Shown: positions 39,100 to 48,160, counted from the stretch's first letter. The stretch: DNA of 64,000 nt from JAFAXD01 sp963760435 (GCA_963760435.1 CAVXDE010000042.1:32215-96214), one strand, 5' to 3'. Translations and numbers: made by a program. The notes: a model not told the origin generated them from the letters alone.

Positions 39100-40608
39100 T
39101 TAGCGGTCGAGCCGCGCCAGCAGCTGCCGATACACGGCGGGTAATGCTTCGGGCAGGTCTTCCGAAATCAGACCGGGGCCGAACATATTTGCCGCCTCGC
39201 CGTGCATCCAGACCGCCGCGCACGCGGCCTCGAAACCCGGCATCCCTTGGGCGACAAGCCCGGTGGCAAATCCGGTCAGCACGTCGCCCGAACCTGCGGT
39301 CGCGAGCCAAGCCGGTGCGTTCTCGTTGATGGCCGCGCGCCCGTCGGGCGCGGCGATTACGGTGTCGGCGCCCTTGAGCACAACGACGGCAGCCGAAAGG
39401 GCCGCCGCTCGCCGCGCTTGCTCAAGTTTTCCATGAACTTGAGAAATATCCGGCAAGTGTCCGAACAACCTTGCGAATTCTCCCCCGTGTGGCGTGAGGA
39501 TAACACTCCGTTCCGGGTGCGCGTGGATGGCCGAAAACAGCAACTCCGGATCATCCGCAAAGCTCGTCAATGCGTCGGCATCGATCACGACCGCCCGCTT
39601 GCCGGCAAGCGCCGCGAGCGTCATGTCGCGCGTGTGCGGCCCGACCCCGCAGCCGGGGCCGATGGCCACGGCATTGAACCGGCGGTCGTCGAGGAAGGTG
39701 GTGAGCTCCGCGGCGCCATCGACCGCCCGCACCATCACTGCCAAATTGGCCGCGGCGTTGATCAGCAGCGCGGCGGCCGGTGAGGCAATCGTCGTGAGCC
39801 CGGCGCCCGCGCGCAATGCGCCGCGGGCCGCAAGCCGCGCCGCGCCGGTGTAGGACGCGCCGCCCGATACCACCACGGCGTGCCCGCGGGAATATTTGTG
39901 TCCGGCGAGAGCTGGTTGCGGGAATGACGAACCCCACAGCGCCGGCGCATTGGCAAAAGTGCGGGGCGCGATTCGCGCAAGGACTTCAGCTTTGATGCCA
40001 ATGTCGGCGACGCGCACCTCACCGCAATGCAGCCGGCCCGGAAGCAGGACATGCCCGGGCTTCATCCGAAAGAACGTGACTGTGCTGCGCGCCTCGACCG
40101 CCGCCCCCAGCACCTCACCGGTGTCACCGGAGATGCCGCTCGGCAAATCGACCGCGACAGTGGGCACCCGCGCCGCGTTCATGGCCTCGATCATCGTCCG
40201 CGCCCGTCCCTCGACCGGGCGGTCGAGACCCGCACCGAAGATCGCGTCGATAATGAACTTGACCCCCGCGAGGCGTTCCGGCGCGGCGGGTTCAACGCCA
40301 CCACCCCAGAACGCGTGCGCCTGCGCGGCATCGCCCTTGAGCTTGGCGACATCGCTGACAGCCAGCACGCGCACGTCGTAACCGCGTTCGCGCAAGATCC
40401 GCGCCGCTACGAATCCATCCCCGCCGTTATTGCCGCTGCCAGTGACTACGCCGACAGCGGCACCGGCCGGGCACCGGGCGGTGACCGCCTCGGCGACCGC
40501 CAGTCCAGCTCGTTGCATGAGATCAAATCCGGGTGTTCCACCCGCAATGGTCATGCGATCCGCAGCGCTCATCTCAGAATTGGCCAGAAGCTCGATCATT
40601 GTATGCAC
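39100..40608 (-). CDS. nnr: Bifunctional NAD(P)HX epimerase / dehydratase
   Basis: Nnr repairs hydrated NADH and NADPH: the N-terminal domain epimerises NAD(P)HX and the C-terminal domain dehydrates it using ADP or ATP. Seen: N-domain GSGNNGGDGFVAARILRERG and AVDLPSGISGDTGEV; C-domain AIGPGCG, VVIDADALTSFADD, ILTPHGGEFARLFG and NENAPAWLATAGSGDVLTG. 502 residues, intact. An ATG three codons in (40599) is an alternative start. It is divergent from glnB by 200 bp, a common context in this order. Confidence 0.95.
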   Translation of the reverse strand: MHTMIELLANSEMSAADRMTIAGGTPGFDLMQRAGLAVAEAVTARCPAGAAVGVVTGSGNNGGDGFVAARILRERGYDVRVLAVSDVAKLKGDAAQAHAFWGGGVEPAAPERLAGVKFIIDAIFGAGLDRPVEGRARTMIEAMNAARVPTVAVDLPSGISGDTGEVLGAAVEARSTVTFFRMKPGHVLLPGRLHCGEVRVADIGIKAEVLARIAPRTFANAPALWGSSFPQPALAGHKYSRGHAVVVSGGASYTGAARLAARGALRAGAGLTTIASPAAALLINAAANLAVMVRAVDGAAELTTFLDDRRFNAVAIGPGCGVGPHTRDMTLAALAGKRAVVIDADALTSFADDPELLFSAIHAHPERSVILTPHGGEFARLFGHLPDISQVHGKLEQARRAAALSAAVVVLKGADTVIAAPDGRAAINENAPAWLATAGSGDVLTGFATGLVAQGMPGFEAACAAVWMHGEAANMFGPGLISEDLPEALPAVYRQLLARLDR

Positions 40609-40734
40609 GAACCTGATTACAGAATATGCAGGTTGCCTAATCCGTGATCATGTGCAAATGCACAAGACCCAGGCTGCCGCCGAGACCAGGCATTAACGAC
40701 CTGATTTGATGCGTTTTTTGAGTACTTGCCGGGC

Positions 40735-40751
40735 TTGGCACAGACCCTGCT
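40735..40751 (+). promoter_or_regulatory. Sigma-54 promoter of glnB-glnA
   Basis: TTGGCACAGACCCTGCT matches the -24/-12 consensus TTGGCAC-N5-TTGCT with one mismatch, and the invariant GG and GC are spaced by ten bases. It lies 57 bp before the glnB start. Nitrogen-limitation control through NtrC is expected from the family. The dyad TGTGCA-AA-TGCACA in the row starting 40621 could be an activator site, but this is weak. Confidence 0.82.
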
Positions 40752-40808
40752 AACGGGAGCGCGGCTCCGGCCGGCGGTCCTCCGTCGGCCGTCCAGGAGA
40801 CGGGAGCG

Positions 40809-41147
40809 ATGAAGAAAATTGAAGCGATCATCAAACCGTTCAAGCTCGACGAGGTAAAGGAGGCGCTACAAGAAGTTGGGTTACAGGGTATCACGGTGAC
40901 AGAGGCCAAGGGTTTCGGTCGCCAGAAAGGTCATACGGAACTCTATCGCGGCGCTGAGTACGTTGTGGATTTTCTCCCCAAGGTCAAAATCGAAATCGTG
41001 CTAAGCGACGAGATGACGGACAAAGCCATCGAGGCGATCCGTCGCGCCGCCCAGACCGGGCGCATCGGTGACGGCAAGATTTTCGTCTCCAACATTGAGG
41101 AAGCAATCCGGATCCGCACCGGGGAATCCGGATTAGACGCAATCTGA
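40809..41147 (+). CDS. glnB: Nitrogen regulatory protein P-II
   Basis: P-II is a trimeric signal protein reporting glutamine and 2-oxoglutarate levels to the adenylyltransferase and NtrB. It has 112 residues starting MKKIEAIIKPFKLDEVKEAL. Tyr51, the uridylylation site in the T-loop, lies in GHTELYRGAEYVVDFLPK. The C-terminal signature GRIGDGKIFVSNIEEAIRIR is complete. GlnB is preferred to GlnK because glnA follows 135 bp downstream and amtB does not. It is expressed from a sigma-54 promoter. Confidence 0.97.
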   Translation: MKKIEAIIKPFKLDEVKEALQEVGLQGITVTEAKGFGRQKGHTELYRGAEYVVDFLPKVKIEIVLSDEMTDKAIEAIRRAAQTGRIGDGKIFVSNIEEAIRIRTGESGLDAI

Positions 41148-41162
41148 GCAGGTTCCGGAACC

Positions 41163-41190
41163 CCGTCCGCGGATTTTACTCCGCGGGCGG
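41163..41190 (+). terminator. Intercistronic hairpin glnB-glnA
   Basis: CCGTCCGCGGA, loop TTTTAC, TCCGCGGGCGG: an 11-bp stem with one mismatch, 15 bp after the glnB stop. There is no T run after the stem, so it may protect or attenuate the glnB message, not fully terminate it. Confidence 0.55.
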
Positions 41191-41282
41191 CGACCGGTGT
41201 TCCGACCAGGACTGGCTCAATTCAGACATGTGCCCTCGGAACCTAGGCCGAGCGGCCATGCGGGAGAAAGGACATCGCATCC

Positions 41283-42692
41283 ATGACCACGGCCAAAGAC
41301 GTAATGAAGTTGATCAAGGACAACGACGTGAAATACGCGGATTTCCGCTTCACCGATCCGCGCGGGAAGTGGCAGCACGTCACATTCGATATTTCGATGA
41401 TCGAGGAAGAGACATTTGCCGAAGGCCAGATGTTTGATGGCTCGTCGATCGCCGGCTGGAAGGCGATCCACGAATCCGATATGTGCCTGATGCCGGATCC
41501 GGCCTCCGCGTGCATCGATCCATTCTTTGCCGAAACGACCGTGGTCCTGGTCTGCGATGTGCTCGAGCCCACGACCGGTGAACCCTATAACCGCGACCCG
41601 CGCAGCATCGCCCGCAAGGCCGAAGCCATGGTCAAGACCATGGGCGTCGGCGACACCGTGTTCTTCGGCCCGGAAGCCGAGTTCTTCGTGTTCGACGACG
41701 TCAAGTATGCGGCGACGCCTTACAACACCGGCTTCAAGCTCGACTCGACGGAGTTCCCGACCAACTCGGATACCCACTACGAGGGCGGCAACCTCGGCCA
41801 CCATATCGGCTTCAAGAAGGGTTACTTCCCGGTCCCGCCGCAGGACTCGATCCAGGACATGCGCTCGGAGATGCTCGCAGCGATGGCCAAGATGGGGGCC
41901 GTGGTCGAGAAGCACCACCATGAAGTGGCATCCGCCCAGCACGAGCTCGGCCTGAAGTTCTCGCCGCTGACTGTGATGGCGGACCGCCTGCAGATCTACA
42001 AGTACTGCATCAGCCAGGTGGCGCAGATCTACGGCAAGACCGCGACCTTCATGCCGAAGCCGATCTACGGCGACAACGGCTCGGGCATGCATTGCCACCA
42101 GTCGATCTGGAAGGACGGCAAGCCGGTGTTCGCCGGCAACAAATATGCGGATCTGTCCGAGACTTGTCTCTCCTACATCGCCGGTATCATCACCCACGCC
42201 AAGGCGATCAACGCCTTCACCAACCCGACCACCAACTCCTACAAGCGCCTCGTCCCCGGCTTCGAAGCGCCCGTGCTGCTCGCCTACTCGGCGCGCAATC
42301 GCTCGGCCTCATGCCGCATTCCCTACACCAGCAACCCGAAGGCCAAGCGTGTCGAGGTTCGCTTCCCCGACCCGCTCGCCAATCCGTATCTCGGCTTCGC
42401 CGCGATGCTGATGGCTGGTCTCGACGGCATCAAGAATAAGATGGATCCCGGCGAGGCCATGGACAAAGACCTCTATGACCTGCCACCGAAGGAGCTGGCG
42501 CAGATTCCGACCGTGTGCGGATCGCTGCGTCAGGCGCTGGAGTCGCTCAAAGCCGACCACGGCTTCCTGCTCGCCGGCGGCGTCTTCGATGAGGACTTCA
42601 TCGACGCCTACATCGATCTCAAAATGACCGAGGTGATCCGCTTCGAGCACACGCCGCACCCGGTCGAGTTCGAGATGTACTACTCGGCGTAA
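41283..42692 (+). CDS. glnA: Glutamine synthetase type I
   Basis: GlnA makes glutamine from glutamate, ammonia and ATP, as a cytoplasmic dodecamer. It has 469 residues: FDGSSIAGWKAIHESDMCLM near the N-terminus, metal ligands in FGPEAEFFVFD, the ATP-binding segment around KPIYGDNGSGMHCHQSIWKD and the C-terminal adenylylation motif DLYDLPPKE with Tyr near residue 397. This is the adenylylated GSI-beta form, matching control by P-II. The ribosome site AAGGA precedes the ATG. A strong terminator follows 42 bp after the stop. Confidence 0.98.
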   Translation: MTTAKDVMKLIKDNDVKYADFRFTDPRGKWQHVTFDISMIEEETFAEGQMFDGSSIAGWKAIHESDMCLMPDPASACIDPFFAETTVVLVCDVLEPTTGEPYNRDPRSIARKAEAMVKTMGVGDTVFFGPEAEFFVFDDVKYAATPYNTGFKLDSTEFPTNSDTHYEGGNLGHHIGFKKGYFPVPPQDSIQDMRSEMLAAMAKMGAVVEKHHHEVASAQHELGLKFSPLTVMADRLQIYKYCISQVAQIYGKTATFMPKPIYGDNGSGMHCHQSIWKDGKPVFAGNKYADLSETCLSYIAGIITHAKAINAFTNPTTNSYKRLVPGFEAPVLLAYSARNRSASCRIPYTSNPKAKRVEVRFPDPLANPYLGFAAMLMAGLDGIKNKMDPGEAMDKDLYDLPPKELAQIPTVCGSLRQALESLKADHGFLLAGGVFDEDFIDAYIDLKMTEVIRFEHTPHPVEFEMYYSA

Positions 42693-42733
42693 CTTACTGG
42701 CTTCCTCCCAGATCGCGGACCGCGATCTACCTT

Positions 42734-42757
42734 AAGGGCGCCCACGGGCGCCCTTTT
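42734..42757 (+). terminator. Terminator of glnA
   Basis: AAGGGCGCCC followed by a short loop, then GGGCGCCCTT and a T-rich run (TTTTTC). The symmetric stem lies between glnA and a convergent gene ending at 42772, so it may serve both strands. Confidence 0.8.
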
Positions 42758-42771
42758 TCTTTGAGGGCAGC

Positions 42772-43593
42772 CTACTCGCTGGCGATGAGGCCGCGGCTGG
42801 TGGAGACGAGCCAGTAGTTGCCCCAGCGCACGATGGAGTCGACCCGCCCCAAGCCGGGAACGATGTCGCCGCGCGCCGCGCGCCAGGTCCCCTGCGGACC
42901 CTCCAGCGAGGCAAAGCCGCCGGCGACATCGCGCACTGTCCAGCCCTCGATGGTGGCCGGCCTCGTTTCCGGCGTCGGGAGCGGGCGCGGCAGATCTTTG
43001 ACCCCGTTTTCCAGCGCGACCGGCTCGGGCCGCTCGGCGACCGGAGCCGACGACAGCTTGCGCACCGCGGCGCCTGCTGCCGCATCGGAACGCGCGCGTG
43101 CGGCCGATCGCGTCGACGCATCAAGCCGCTGCTTGAGCACTGACGGCGCTGACGGTGGCGGTGACATGAGCCGGGTCGAGGTCGCGCCACCGAACCAGCC
43201 GAGCGCGAACGTCGCAAGCAGCGCACCGCTCAGGAGCGCGGCGCGCAGGCGCCGGCCCGTACCGCGGGATCCCGCGACCGAACCCTTGCGCCCGCGCCCG
43301 CCGCCCGCCCCAGACCGCACACCCCATGCGGTGCCAGAAACGTCTTCCGCCGAGAAGGTCGCGCTGTCATGCGCCCAGCGCGGCGCGCTCTCGGGGATCG
43401 GGATTGCCGTCTCCTCGATCTCGACGGCCTCGGCATGAATGCGCTCGCCGCCTTGCAGGATCGCAATCGACGGCGCCAATCGGTGCGGCAATTCCGATAG
43501 CTCGATCACGGCCGTGCCGGTCTCGGCTGCGTCGATCACGACGGCACCCGAACATTTCGCGGCCGCGGGAAGCGCCGGCCTGTCTTTGCTCAT
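42772..43593 (-). CDS. Hypothetical single-pass membrane protein
   Basis: A protein of about 273 residues starting MSKDRPALPAAAKCSGAVVI (an ATG two codons upstream is also possible). The first 115 residues are cytoplasmic and end in a basic stretch. One membrane helix lies near residue 120 (LRAALLSGALLATFALGWFG). A linker rich in Ala and Pro leads to a periplasmic domain of about 60 residues, TIEGWTVRDVAGGFASLEG to the end YWLVSTSRGLIASE. The small folded tail after a helix and linker recalls sensory or pilus-associated inner-membrane proteins, but no family is recognised. It is convergent with glnA. Confidence 0.7.
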   Translation of the reverse strand: MSKDRPALPAAAKCSGAVVIDAAETGTAVIELSELPHRLAPSIAILQGGERIHAEAVEIEETAIPIPESAPRWAHDSATFSAEDVSGTAWGVRSGAGGGRGRKGSVAGSRGTGRRLRAALLSGALLATFALGWFGGATSTRLMSPPPSAPSVLKQRLDASTRSAARARSDAAAGAAVRKLSSAPVAERPEPVALENGVKDLPRPLPTPETRPATIEGWTVRDVAGGFASLEGPQGTWRAARGDIVPGLGRVDSIVRWGNYWLVSTSRGLIASE

Positions 43594-43721
43594 AGCCAAT
43601 CCTTTGGGTCCCTTTGCCCAAGGATCGGAGGCCGACCTAAACGGAAGCTTAAAGTGTTGCGAGCCATTTCCATCGACGCGGTTAGCAAATGGCTAACAGC
43701 CGGCCGACAAACCTCTCCGCT

Positions 43722-43813
43722 CGTCATGGCCGGGCTTGTCCCGGCCATCTCGCTTAGGAAGGCAAGACCGTGCCCTCCTAATCGGGATCGCCGGGACAAG
43801 CCCGGCGATGACG
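43722..43813. repeat. Dispersed palindromic repeat (GTCATGGCCGGGC type)
   Basis: CGTCATGGCCGGGCTTGTCC at the left end mirrors GGACAAGCCCGGCGATGACG at the right end, with about 50 bases between. This pattern is widespread in intergenic DNA of Bradyrhizobium relatives. It lies between the membrane protein gene and rpsI and would fold into a long hairpin. Confidence 0.8.
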
Positions 43814-43842
43814 AAGGAGTGTGAGGCGAATGCTCGGAATAA

Positions 43843-44319
43843 TCAGCGCTTGGAGAACTGGAACGAGCGGCGGGCCTTGGCCTTGCCGTACTTCTTGCGC
43901 TCGACCACGCGCGAGTCACGGGTGAGGAAGCCCTCGCGCTTGAGCACCGAGCGCAGATCCGGTTCGAAGTTGGTCAGCGCCTTGGAGAGGCCATGCCGCA
44001 CCGCACCGGCCTGCCCCGAGAGTCCGCCACCCGATACGGTGCAGGTCACGTCGTACTGGCCTTTGCGGTTCGCCTTGTCCAGCGGCTGCTGGATCAGCAT
44101 GCGCAGCACCGGACGGGCAAAATAGGTCTCGATCGTCCGATCATTGATCACGATCCGACCGGCGCCCGGCTTGATCCAGACGCGGGCCACCGCGTCCTTG
44201 CGCTTGCCGGTGGCATAGGCCCGCCCCTGCTTGTCGAGCTTCTGGATGTATTTCGGCGCTTCCGGCGCAGCCGGCTTGAGGGCCGCAAGCTGGTCGAGCG
44301 ATTGAATAGTTTCCGCCAT
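43843..44319 (-). CDS. rpsI: 30S ribosomal protein S9
   Basis: S9 sits in the head of the small ribosomal subunit, its C-terminal tail reaching the P-site tRNA. It has 158 residues; the N-terminal extension (about 30 residues, AALKPAAPEAPKYIQKLDKQ) is typical of Hyphomicrobiales. The core begins GRAYATGKRKDAVARVWIKP and continues GGGLSGQAGAVRHGLSKAL. The tail KKYGKAKARRSFQFSKR ends in the conserved Lys-Arg. It starts 1 bp after the rplM stop. Confidence 0.97.
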   Translation of the reverse strand: MAETIQSLDQLAALKPAAPEAPKYIQKLDKQGRAYATGKRKDAVARVWIKPGAGRIVINDRTIETYFARPVLRMLIQQPLDKANRKGQYDVTCTVSGGGLSGQAGAVRHGLSKALTNFEPDLRSVLKREGFLTRDSRVVERKKYGKAKARRSFQFSKR

Positions 44320-44320
44320 A

Positions 44321-44785
44321 TCAAGCGCTCCTGGTGTTCTTGCGGTTCATCGCGGCGATGTCGACCGGCTCGGGGTTCTGGGCAGCATGCGGATGCTCGG
44401 CTCCGGGGTAGACCCGCAGATTGCCGAGCTGTTTGCGGCCGAGCGGTCCGCGCGGCAGCATGCGCTCCACCGCTTTCTCCACGATCCGTTCGGGAAAGCG
44501 CCCTTCCAAGATCGACTTGGCGGTGCGCTCCTTGATGCCGCCAATGAAGCCGGTGTGATGGTAGTACACCTTGCGTTCCACCTTGCGGCCGGTCAGCACC
44601 ACCTTGGCGGCATTGACGATGATGACGTTGTCGCCGCAATCCACGTGCGGCGTATAAGTCGGTTTGTGTTTGCCACGCAGCCGCAGCGCGACAAGCGAGG
44701 CGAGCCGACCGACCACCAACCCGTTGGCGTCGATCACCACCCACTTCTTGTCCACCTCGGCGGGTTTGGCCGAATAGGTTTTCAT
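44321..44785 (-). CDS. rplM: 50S ribosomal protein L13
   Basis: L13 is an early-assembly protein of the large subunit. It has 154 residues starting MKTYSAKPAEVDKKWVVIDA at 44785. Signature segments are LRGKHKPTYTPHVDCGDNVI, KVYYHHTGFIGGIKE and RMLPRGPLGRKQLGNLRVYP. The upstream in-frame stretch does not match the family, so the internal ATG is preferred. It forms a two-gene operon with rpsI; the 133-bp leader probably holds its promoter. Confidence 0.97.
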   Translation of the reverse strand: MKTYSAKPAEVDKKWVVIDANGLVVGRLASLVALRLRGKHKPTYTPHVDCGDNVIIVNAAKVVLTGRKVERKVYYHHTGFIGGIKERTAKSILEGRFPERIVEKAVERMLPRGPLGRKQLGNLRVYPGAEHPHAAQNPEPVDIAAMNRKNTRSA

Positions 44786-44918
44786 GTTCAGGTCCGGAGA
44801 TTGTGGCGCAGCATGCGCGTTGGCGCGGGCTTCTACTAGACCGCTCAACCGACGCGCGTCAATGCTATTCAAAAAAATCAAGCTAGATCAGTTTATTACG
44901 CTATAGGTATTATAAAAC

Positions 44919-45350
44919 CTAAAGATTGGGCGGGATCGAATAGGTCGAGGTCGCGTGCGCCACGAGCTCCTCGCTTGCTTCGGACCGAATGCCGATGTCA
45001 CCAACCGCCAAACGGCGGCCGAGCTTGATCAGCCGGCATTCGGCAAGCAGCGCGCCAGGCGGAGGCTTCTGCAGGAAATTGATGTTCAGGCTCGTCGTTA
45101 CCGCCAGCGGCTGCCAGCCGATCGATGCCAGCACCGCGACGTACATGGCCACGTCGGCGAGCATCATCAGATTGGGCCCGGAGATCGTGCCACCCGGGCG
45201 CAGCCGGTGCGCGGCAAATCCCATCCGCACCCGGCATCCGCGATGCCAGACGTCGAGGATTGCCAAACCGCTGTCTGGATGGAACGCCTCGGGAAATGCA
45301 TCCGCGAGCCGCTCCTGCAGTTCCTCGGCGGTCAGTACGGATTGTTGCAT
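44919..45350 (-). CDS. PaaI-family hotdog thioesterase
   Basis: A 143-residue hotdog-fold protein starting MQQSVLTAEELQERLADAFP. The segment RPGGTISGPNLMMLADVAMY carries the catalytic-type helix of PaaI/YbgC-like thioesterases (Gly-x-Asn-x5-Asp), followed by VTTSLNINFLQKPPPG. It would hydrolyse acyl- or aroyl-CoA thioesters; the substrate is unknown. An ATG 14 codons upstream (45392) is possible but its sequence is not family-like. It is divergent from the enoyl-CoA hydratase gene, with a repeat between. Confidence 0.82.
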   Translation of the reverse strand: MQQSVLTAEELQERLADAFPEAFHPDSGLAILDVWHRGCRVRMGFAAHRLRPGGTISGPNLMMLADVAMYVAVLASIGWQPLAVTTSLNINFLQKPPPGALLAECRLIKLGRRLAVGDIGIRSEASEELVAHATSTYSIPPNL

Positions 45351-45408
45351 GGTCCCTCGCACGACCCGCACCATGGCGCAGAGTAAGGACAATCTCTAGA
45401 TTGAGATC

Positions 45409-45532
45409 GTATCCCGGGCGCGGCGCAGCACGAAGTGATGCGCTGCAGACCCGGGATCGTAACAAGCACAGCGCTCGCGACGGTCCCGGCTCTGCGGTGC
45501 ACCGCTTCGCGCTGCACCGCAGCCGGGACACC
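45409..45532. repeat. Dispersed intergenic palindromic repeat, copy 2
   Basis: It begins GTATCCCGGGCGCGGCGCAG, has GCAGACCCGGGATCG in the middle and ends CAGCCGGGACACC. Same layout as copies at 461-594 and 47991-48114. It lies 10 bp before the enoyl-CoA hydratase start. Confidence 0.82.
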
Positions 45533-45541
45533 AACGCCCTG

Positions 45542-46362
45542 ATGCAAGCTCTCGCACATACGGCTTCGACGAACGCGATCCTGCTGCGCGAGATCTATCG
45601 GCTCGATCGCGGTGCTCACGCTCAACCGGCCGCAGGCCCGCAACAGCTTGTCAGAAGACCTGCTCACGGCGCTGAGCGAGTCACTCGCCGCGATCGCGGC
45701 TGATACAAGCGTGCGTGCGGTCGTCATCGCTGCCAACGGCCCGGCCTTTTGCGCCGGCCACGACATGCGCGAGCTGCTGGCCCATCGCACCGGCGCTGAC
45801 AGCGGGCGGTCCTATTTCGCCAAACTCATGGAACAGTGCAGTTCGGTGATGCAGGCTGTCGTGCATCTGCCGCAGCCAGTCATCGCCGCGGTGCAAGGCC
45901 CAGCCACCGCGGCAGGCTGTCAGCTGGTGGCAAGCTGCGATCTCGCGGTCGCGTCGACCGCCGCCGGGTTCTGCACACCCGGCGTCAACATCGGTTTCTT
46001 CTGTTCCACCCCCATGGTCGCGCTCTCGCGCAATGTCGCGCCCAAGCACGCGCTGGAGATGCTGCTCACCGGGGACATGCTGTCGGCCGAACATGCGCTG
46101 CGCATGGGTCTCATCAATCGCGTGGTGACACCGGGCGAGGAACGCGACGAGGCGATCCGCTTTGCCCATGCAGATCGCGTCGAAATCGGCCGCCGTGGTC
46201 AAGCTCGGCAAGCAAGCCTTCTACGATCAGATCGAGATGAACCTCGCCGATGCCTACCGGCACGCGTCCGCCGTGATGGTGGAGAACATGATGCTGCGCG
46301 ACGCTGCGGAGGGGATCGGGGCTTTTCTCGAGAAGCGCAGACCGGTTTGGGAAGATCGCTAG
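45542..46362 (+). CDS. Enoyl-CoA hydratase/isomerase family protein, two frameshifts
   Basis: A crotonase-fold protein that would hydrate enoyl-CoA thioesters or act on related acyl-CoAs. It starts MQALAHTASTNAILLREIYG, then SIAVLTLNRPQARNSLSEDL, the oxyanion-hole segment FCAGHDMRELL, and a second oxyanion segment VQGPATAAGCQLVASCDLAV. The usual acid Glu position holds CTPGVNIGFFCS. Two extra bases, near 45599 and at the CCC of 46165-46167, break the frame; corrected length is 272 residues. The C-terminal trimerisation helix (VKLGKQAFYDQIEMNLADAY) is present. It resembles ECHDC3-like hydratases, whose substrate is uncertain. Confidence 0.85.
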
Positions 46363-46371
46363 TCGCGCGCT

Positions 46372-47286
46372 TCAGGTCGCCTGAGCCAACATCCGTGTCA
46401 CCCGGTCCGTGCTTTGCCGCAATCGCGGTACGGCAAAATCAACGAACGCGCGCAACTTCGGTGCCTGATGCGGGCCGCTCGGATAGAGCAGATGCACGGG
46501 CCACGGCTCGACCTCGTAGTCGCGCAGCAGCCGCACCAATGACCCCTCGGCAATCGGATCGGCGACTTGGTATCCGAGCATCCGGGTGATCCCGAAGCCG
46601 GCGCGGGCAGCATCGATCGCGGCTTCCGCCGTGGTCACCGTCAGTCGCGGCTTGATCCCTACACTTGCTCCCCCTGCAAACGTCCAGCGTTCCAGGCCCC
46701 AGAGGCCGCCGAACGCAACGATGTCATGCGACGCGAGGTCGGCGGGCGCGCGCGGCGTGCCGCGACGCGCCACATAATCAGGCGTCGCGACCACGACCGA
46801 CGGCAAAGCGCCGATGCTGGTTGCGATGGCCGAGGAATCGCGCAGGACGCCGATGCGGATTGCGACATCGAGCCCTTCCTCCACAAGGTCAGTCGGGCGA
46901 TCGGTCACGATGAGGCGCACGCTGACGTCCGGGTACTGCGCCAGAAAATCCGTGATGATGGGCAGCACGTGCAGGCGCCCGAACAGGATCGGCGCAGTGA
47001 CGCTCAGCTCCCCGCGCGGGGCATTACCCTCGCCCGCGGCCTCGCGCTCGATCTCGTCAAAATCGGCAACCACCCGTTGGGCGCCGACCCGAAACCGATG
47101 TCCGACGTCGGTCAGATTGACGGCCCGCGTGGTGCGATTGAAGAGCCGCACCCCAAGCCGCGATTCCAGGTCGGCAATGGCGCGCGTGACGACCGCAGGC
47201 GAGCGCCCGAGGCGACGCGCGGCCTGCGCGAAGCTTCCAAGCTCCGCCACCGCCAAAAAGACGCTCACTTCGTCAAGCCTGTCCAT
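46372..47286 (-). CDS. LysR family transcriptional regulator
   Basis: A DNA-binding regulator of 304 residues: an N-terminal winged helix-turn-helix (LGSFAQAARRLGRSPAVVTR, residues about 17-36) and the next segment LESRLGVRLFNRTTRAVNLT, then a two-lobed effector domain. It is divergent from the flavoprotein gene at 47393 by 106 bp, so that gene is its likely target, as usual for LysR proteins. Its stop lies 9 bp from the enoyl-CoA hydratase stop (convergent). The effector is unknown. Confidence 0.93.
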   Translation of the reverse strand: MDRLDEVSVFLAVAELGSFAQAARRLGRSPAVVTRAIADLESRLGVRLFNRTTRAVNLTDVGHRFRVGAQRVVADFDEIEREAAGEGNAPRGELSVTAPILFGRLHVLPIITDFLAQYPDVSVRLIVTDRPTDLVEEGLDVAIRIGVLRDSSAIATSIGALPSVVVATPDYVARRGTPRAPADLASHDIVAFGGLWGLERWTFAGGASVGIKPRLTVTTAEAAIDAARAGFGITRMLGYQVADPIAEGSLVRLLRDYEVEPWPVHLLYPSGPHQAPKLRAFVDFAVPRLRQSTDRVTRMLAQAT

Positions 47287-47392
47287 ATTGTTGCACGCCG
47301 GACATCAATCTGTTGACCGTGCCGCCAATTCCCCTGCCAGCCGCAATGATCATATGGTTGGGTACAATCGATCCGGCAACGGAGGTCGCCTG

Positions 47393-48017
47393 ATGCCCGA
47401 CAATAGCGTCCTCGTGTTCACCCCCAGCGCGCACCAGGCCCAGGCGGAGCGCGGCTCCGCCAAGGCCTACGAACGCAAGACCGCCACCGGGTTTCCGGAC
47501 CGGGTGACGCCTCAGCTTGCGGAATTCCTGACCGGCATCGACACGGCATTCTTGGGCACCGTCTCGGCGGCCGGCGCGCCCTATATCCAGCACCGCGGCG
47601 GCCCCAAAGGGTTCATCAAGGTCGTTGATGAGAAGACGCTGGGCTTTGCGGATTACCGCGGCAACCGGCAATACATCACGCTCGGCAACCTCGGCGGACA
47701 ACGACCGCGCCTTCCTGTTCCTGCTCAATCCGGCGACGCAGCAGCGGATCAAACTGTGGGGACACGCGCGCGTGGTCGAGAACGATCCCGACCTGATCGC
47801 GCGGCTGTTCGACGACGGCTACCAGGCGCGGCCGGAACGGGTGATCCTGTTCACCATCGACGCCTGGGACGTGAACTGCTCGCAGCACATCGCGCCGCGC
47901 TTCACGCCCGAGGAGATCGCCGAAGCGGCGGCCGAGTTGCGGGGCCGCATCGCCGCACTGGAAGCGGAAAATCGTGAGCTGCGCGAGGCGGTGTCCCGGG
48001 CGCAGCGCAGCGCTTAG
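47393..48017 (+). CDS. Pyridoxamine 5'-phosphate oxidase family protein, one frameshift
   Basis: A split-barrel FMN-binding protein starting MPDNSVLVFTPSAHQAQAER behind GGAGG. The segment AFLGTVSAAGAPYIQHRGGP, then KTLGFADYRGNRQYITLGNL and DNDRAFLFLLNP, is typical of the PPOX-related family acting in stress or quinone/flavin chemistry. An extra base in a two-base run near 47693 breaks the frame; corrected length is 207 residues. The C-terminus is a coiled-coil-like helix, and its last nine codons lie inside the repeat starting at 47991, which provides the stop. It is probably controlled by the divergent LysR protein. Confidence 0.85.
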
Positions 48018-48114
48018 CGCTGCGCTGCAGACCCGGGACCGTCACAAACGTCGTCGCTTGGAACGATCCCGGGTCAGCGGTGCAGCACTGCGTACTGCAC
48101 CGCGCCCGGGACAC
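47991..48114. repeat. Dispersed intergenic palindromic repeat, copy 3
   Basis: It starts GTGTCCCGGGCGCAGCGCAG, has CTGCAGACCCGGGACCGTC and ends GCGCCCGGGACAC. Its first 27 bases encode the C-terminus and stop of the preceding flavoprotein gene. Confidence 0.85.
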
Positions 48115-48160
48115 GGCTGCCCCCCTTCTCCCCGGCATCGCAGCCGCTTATGTTGGCCCC

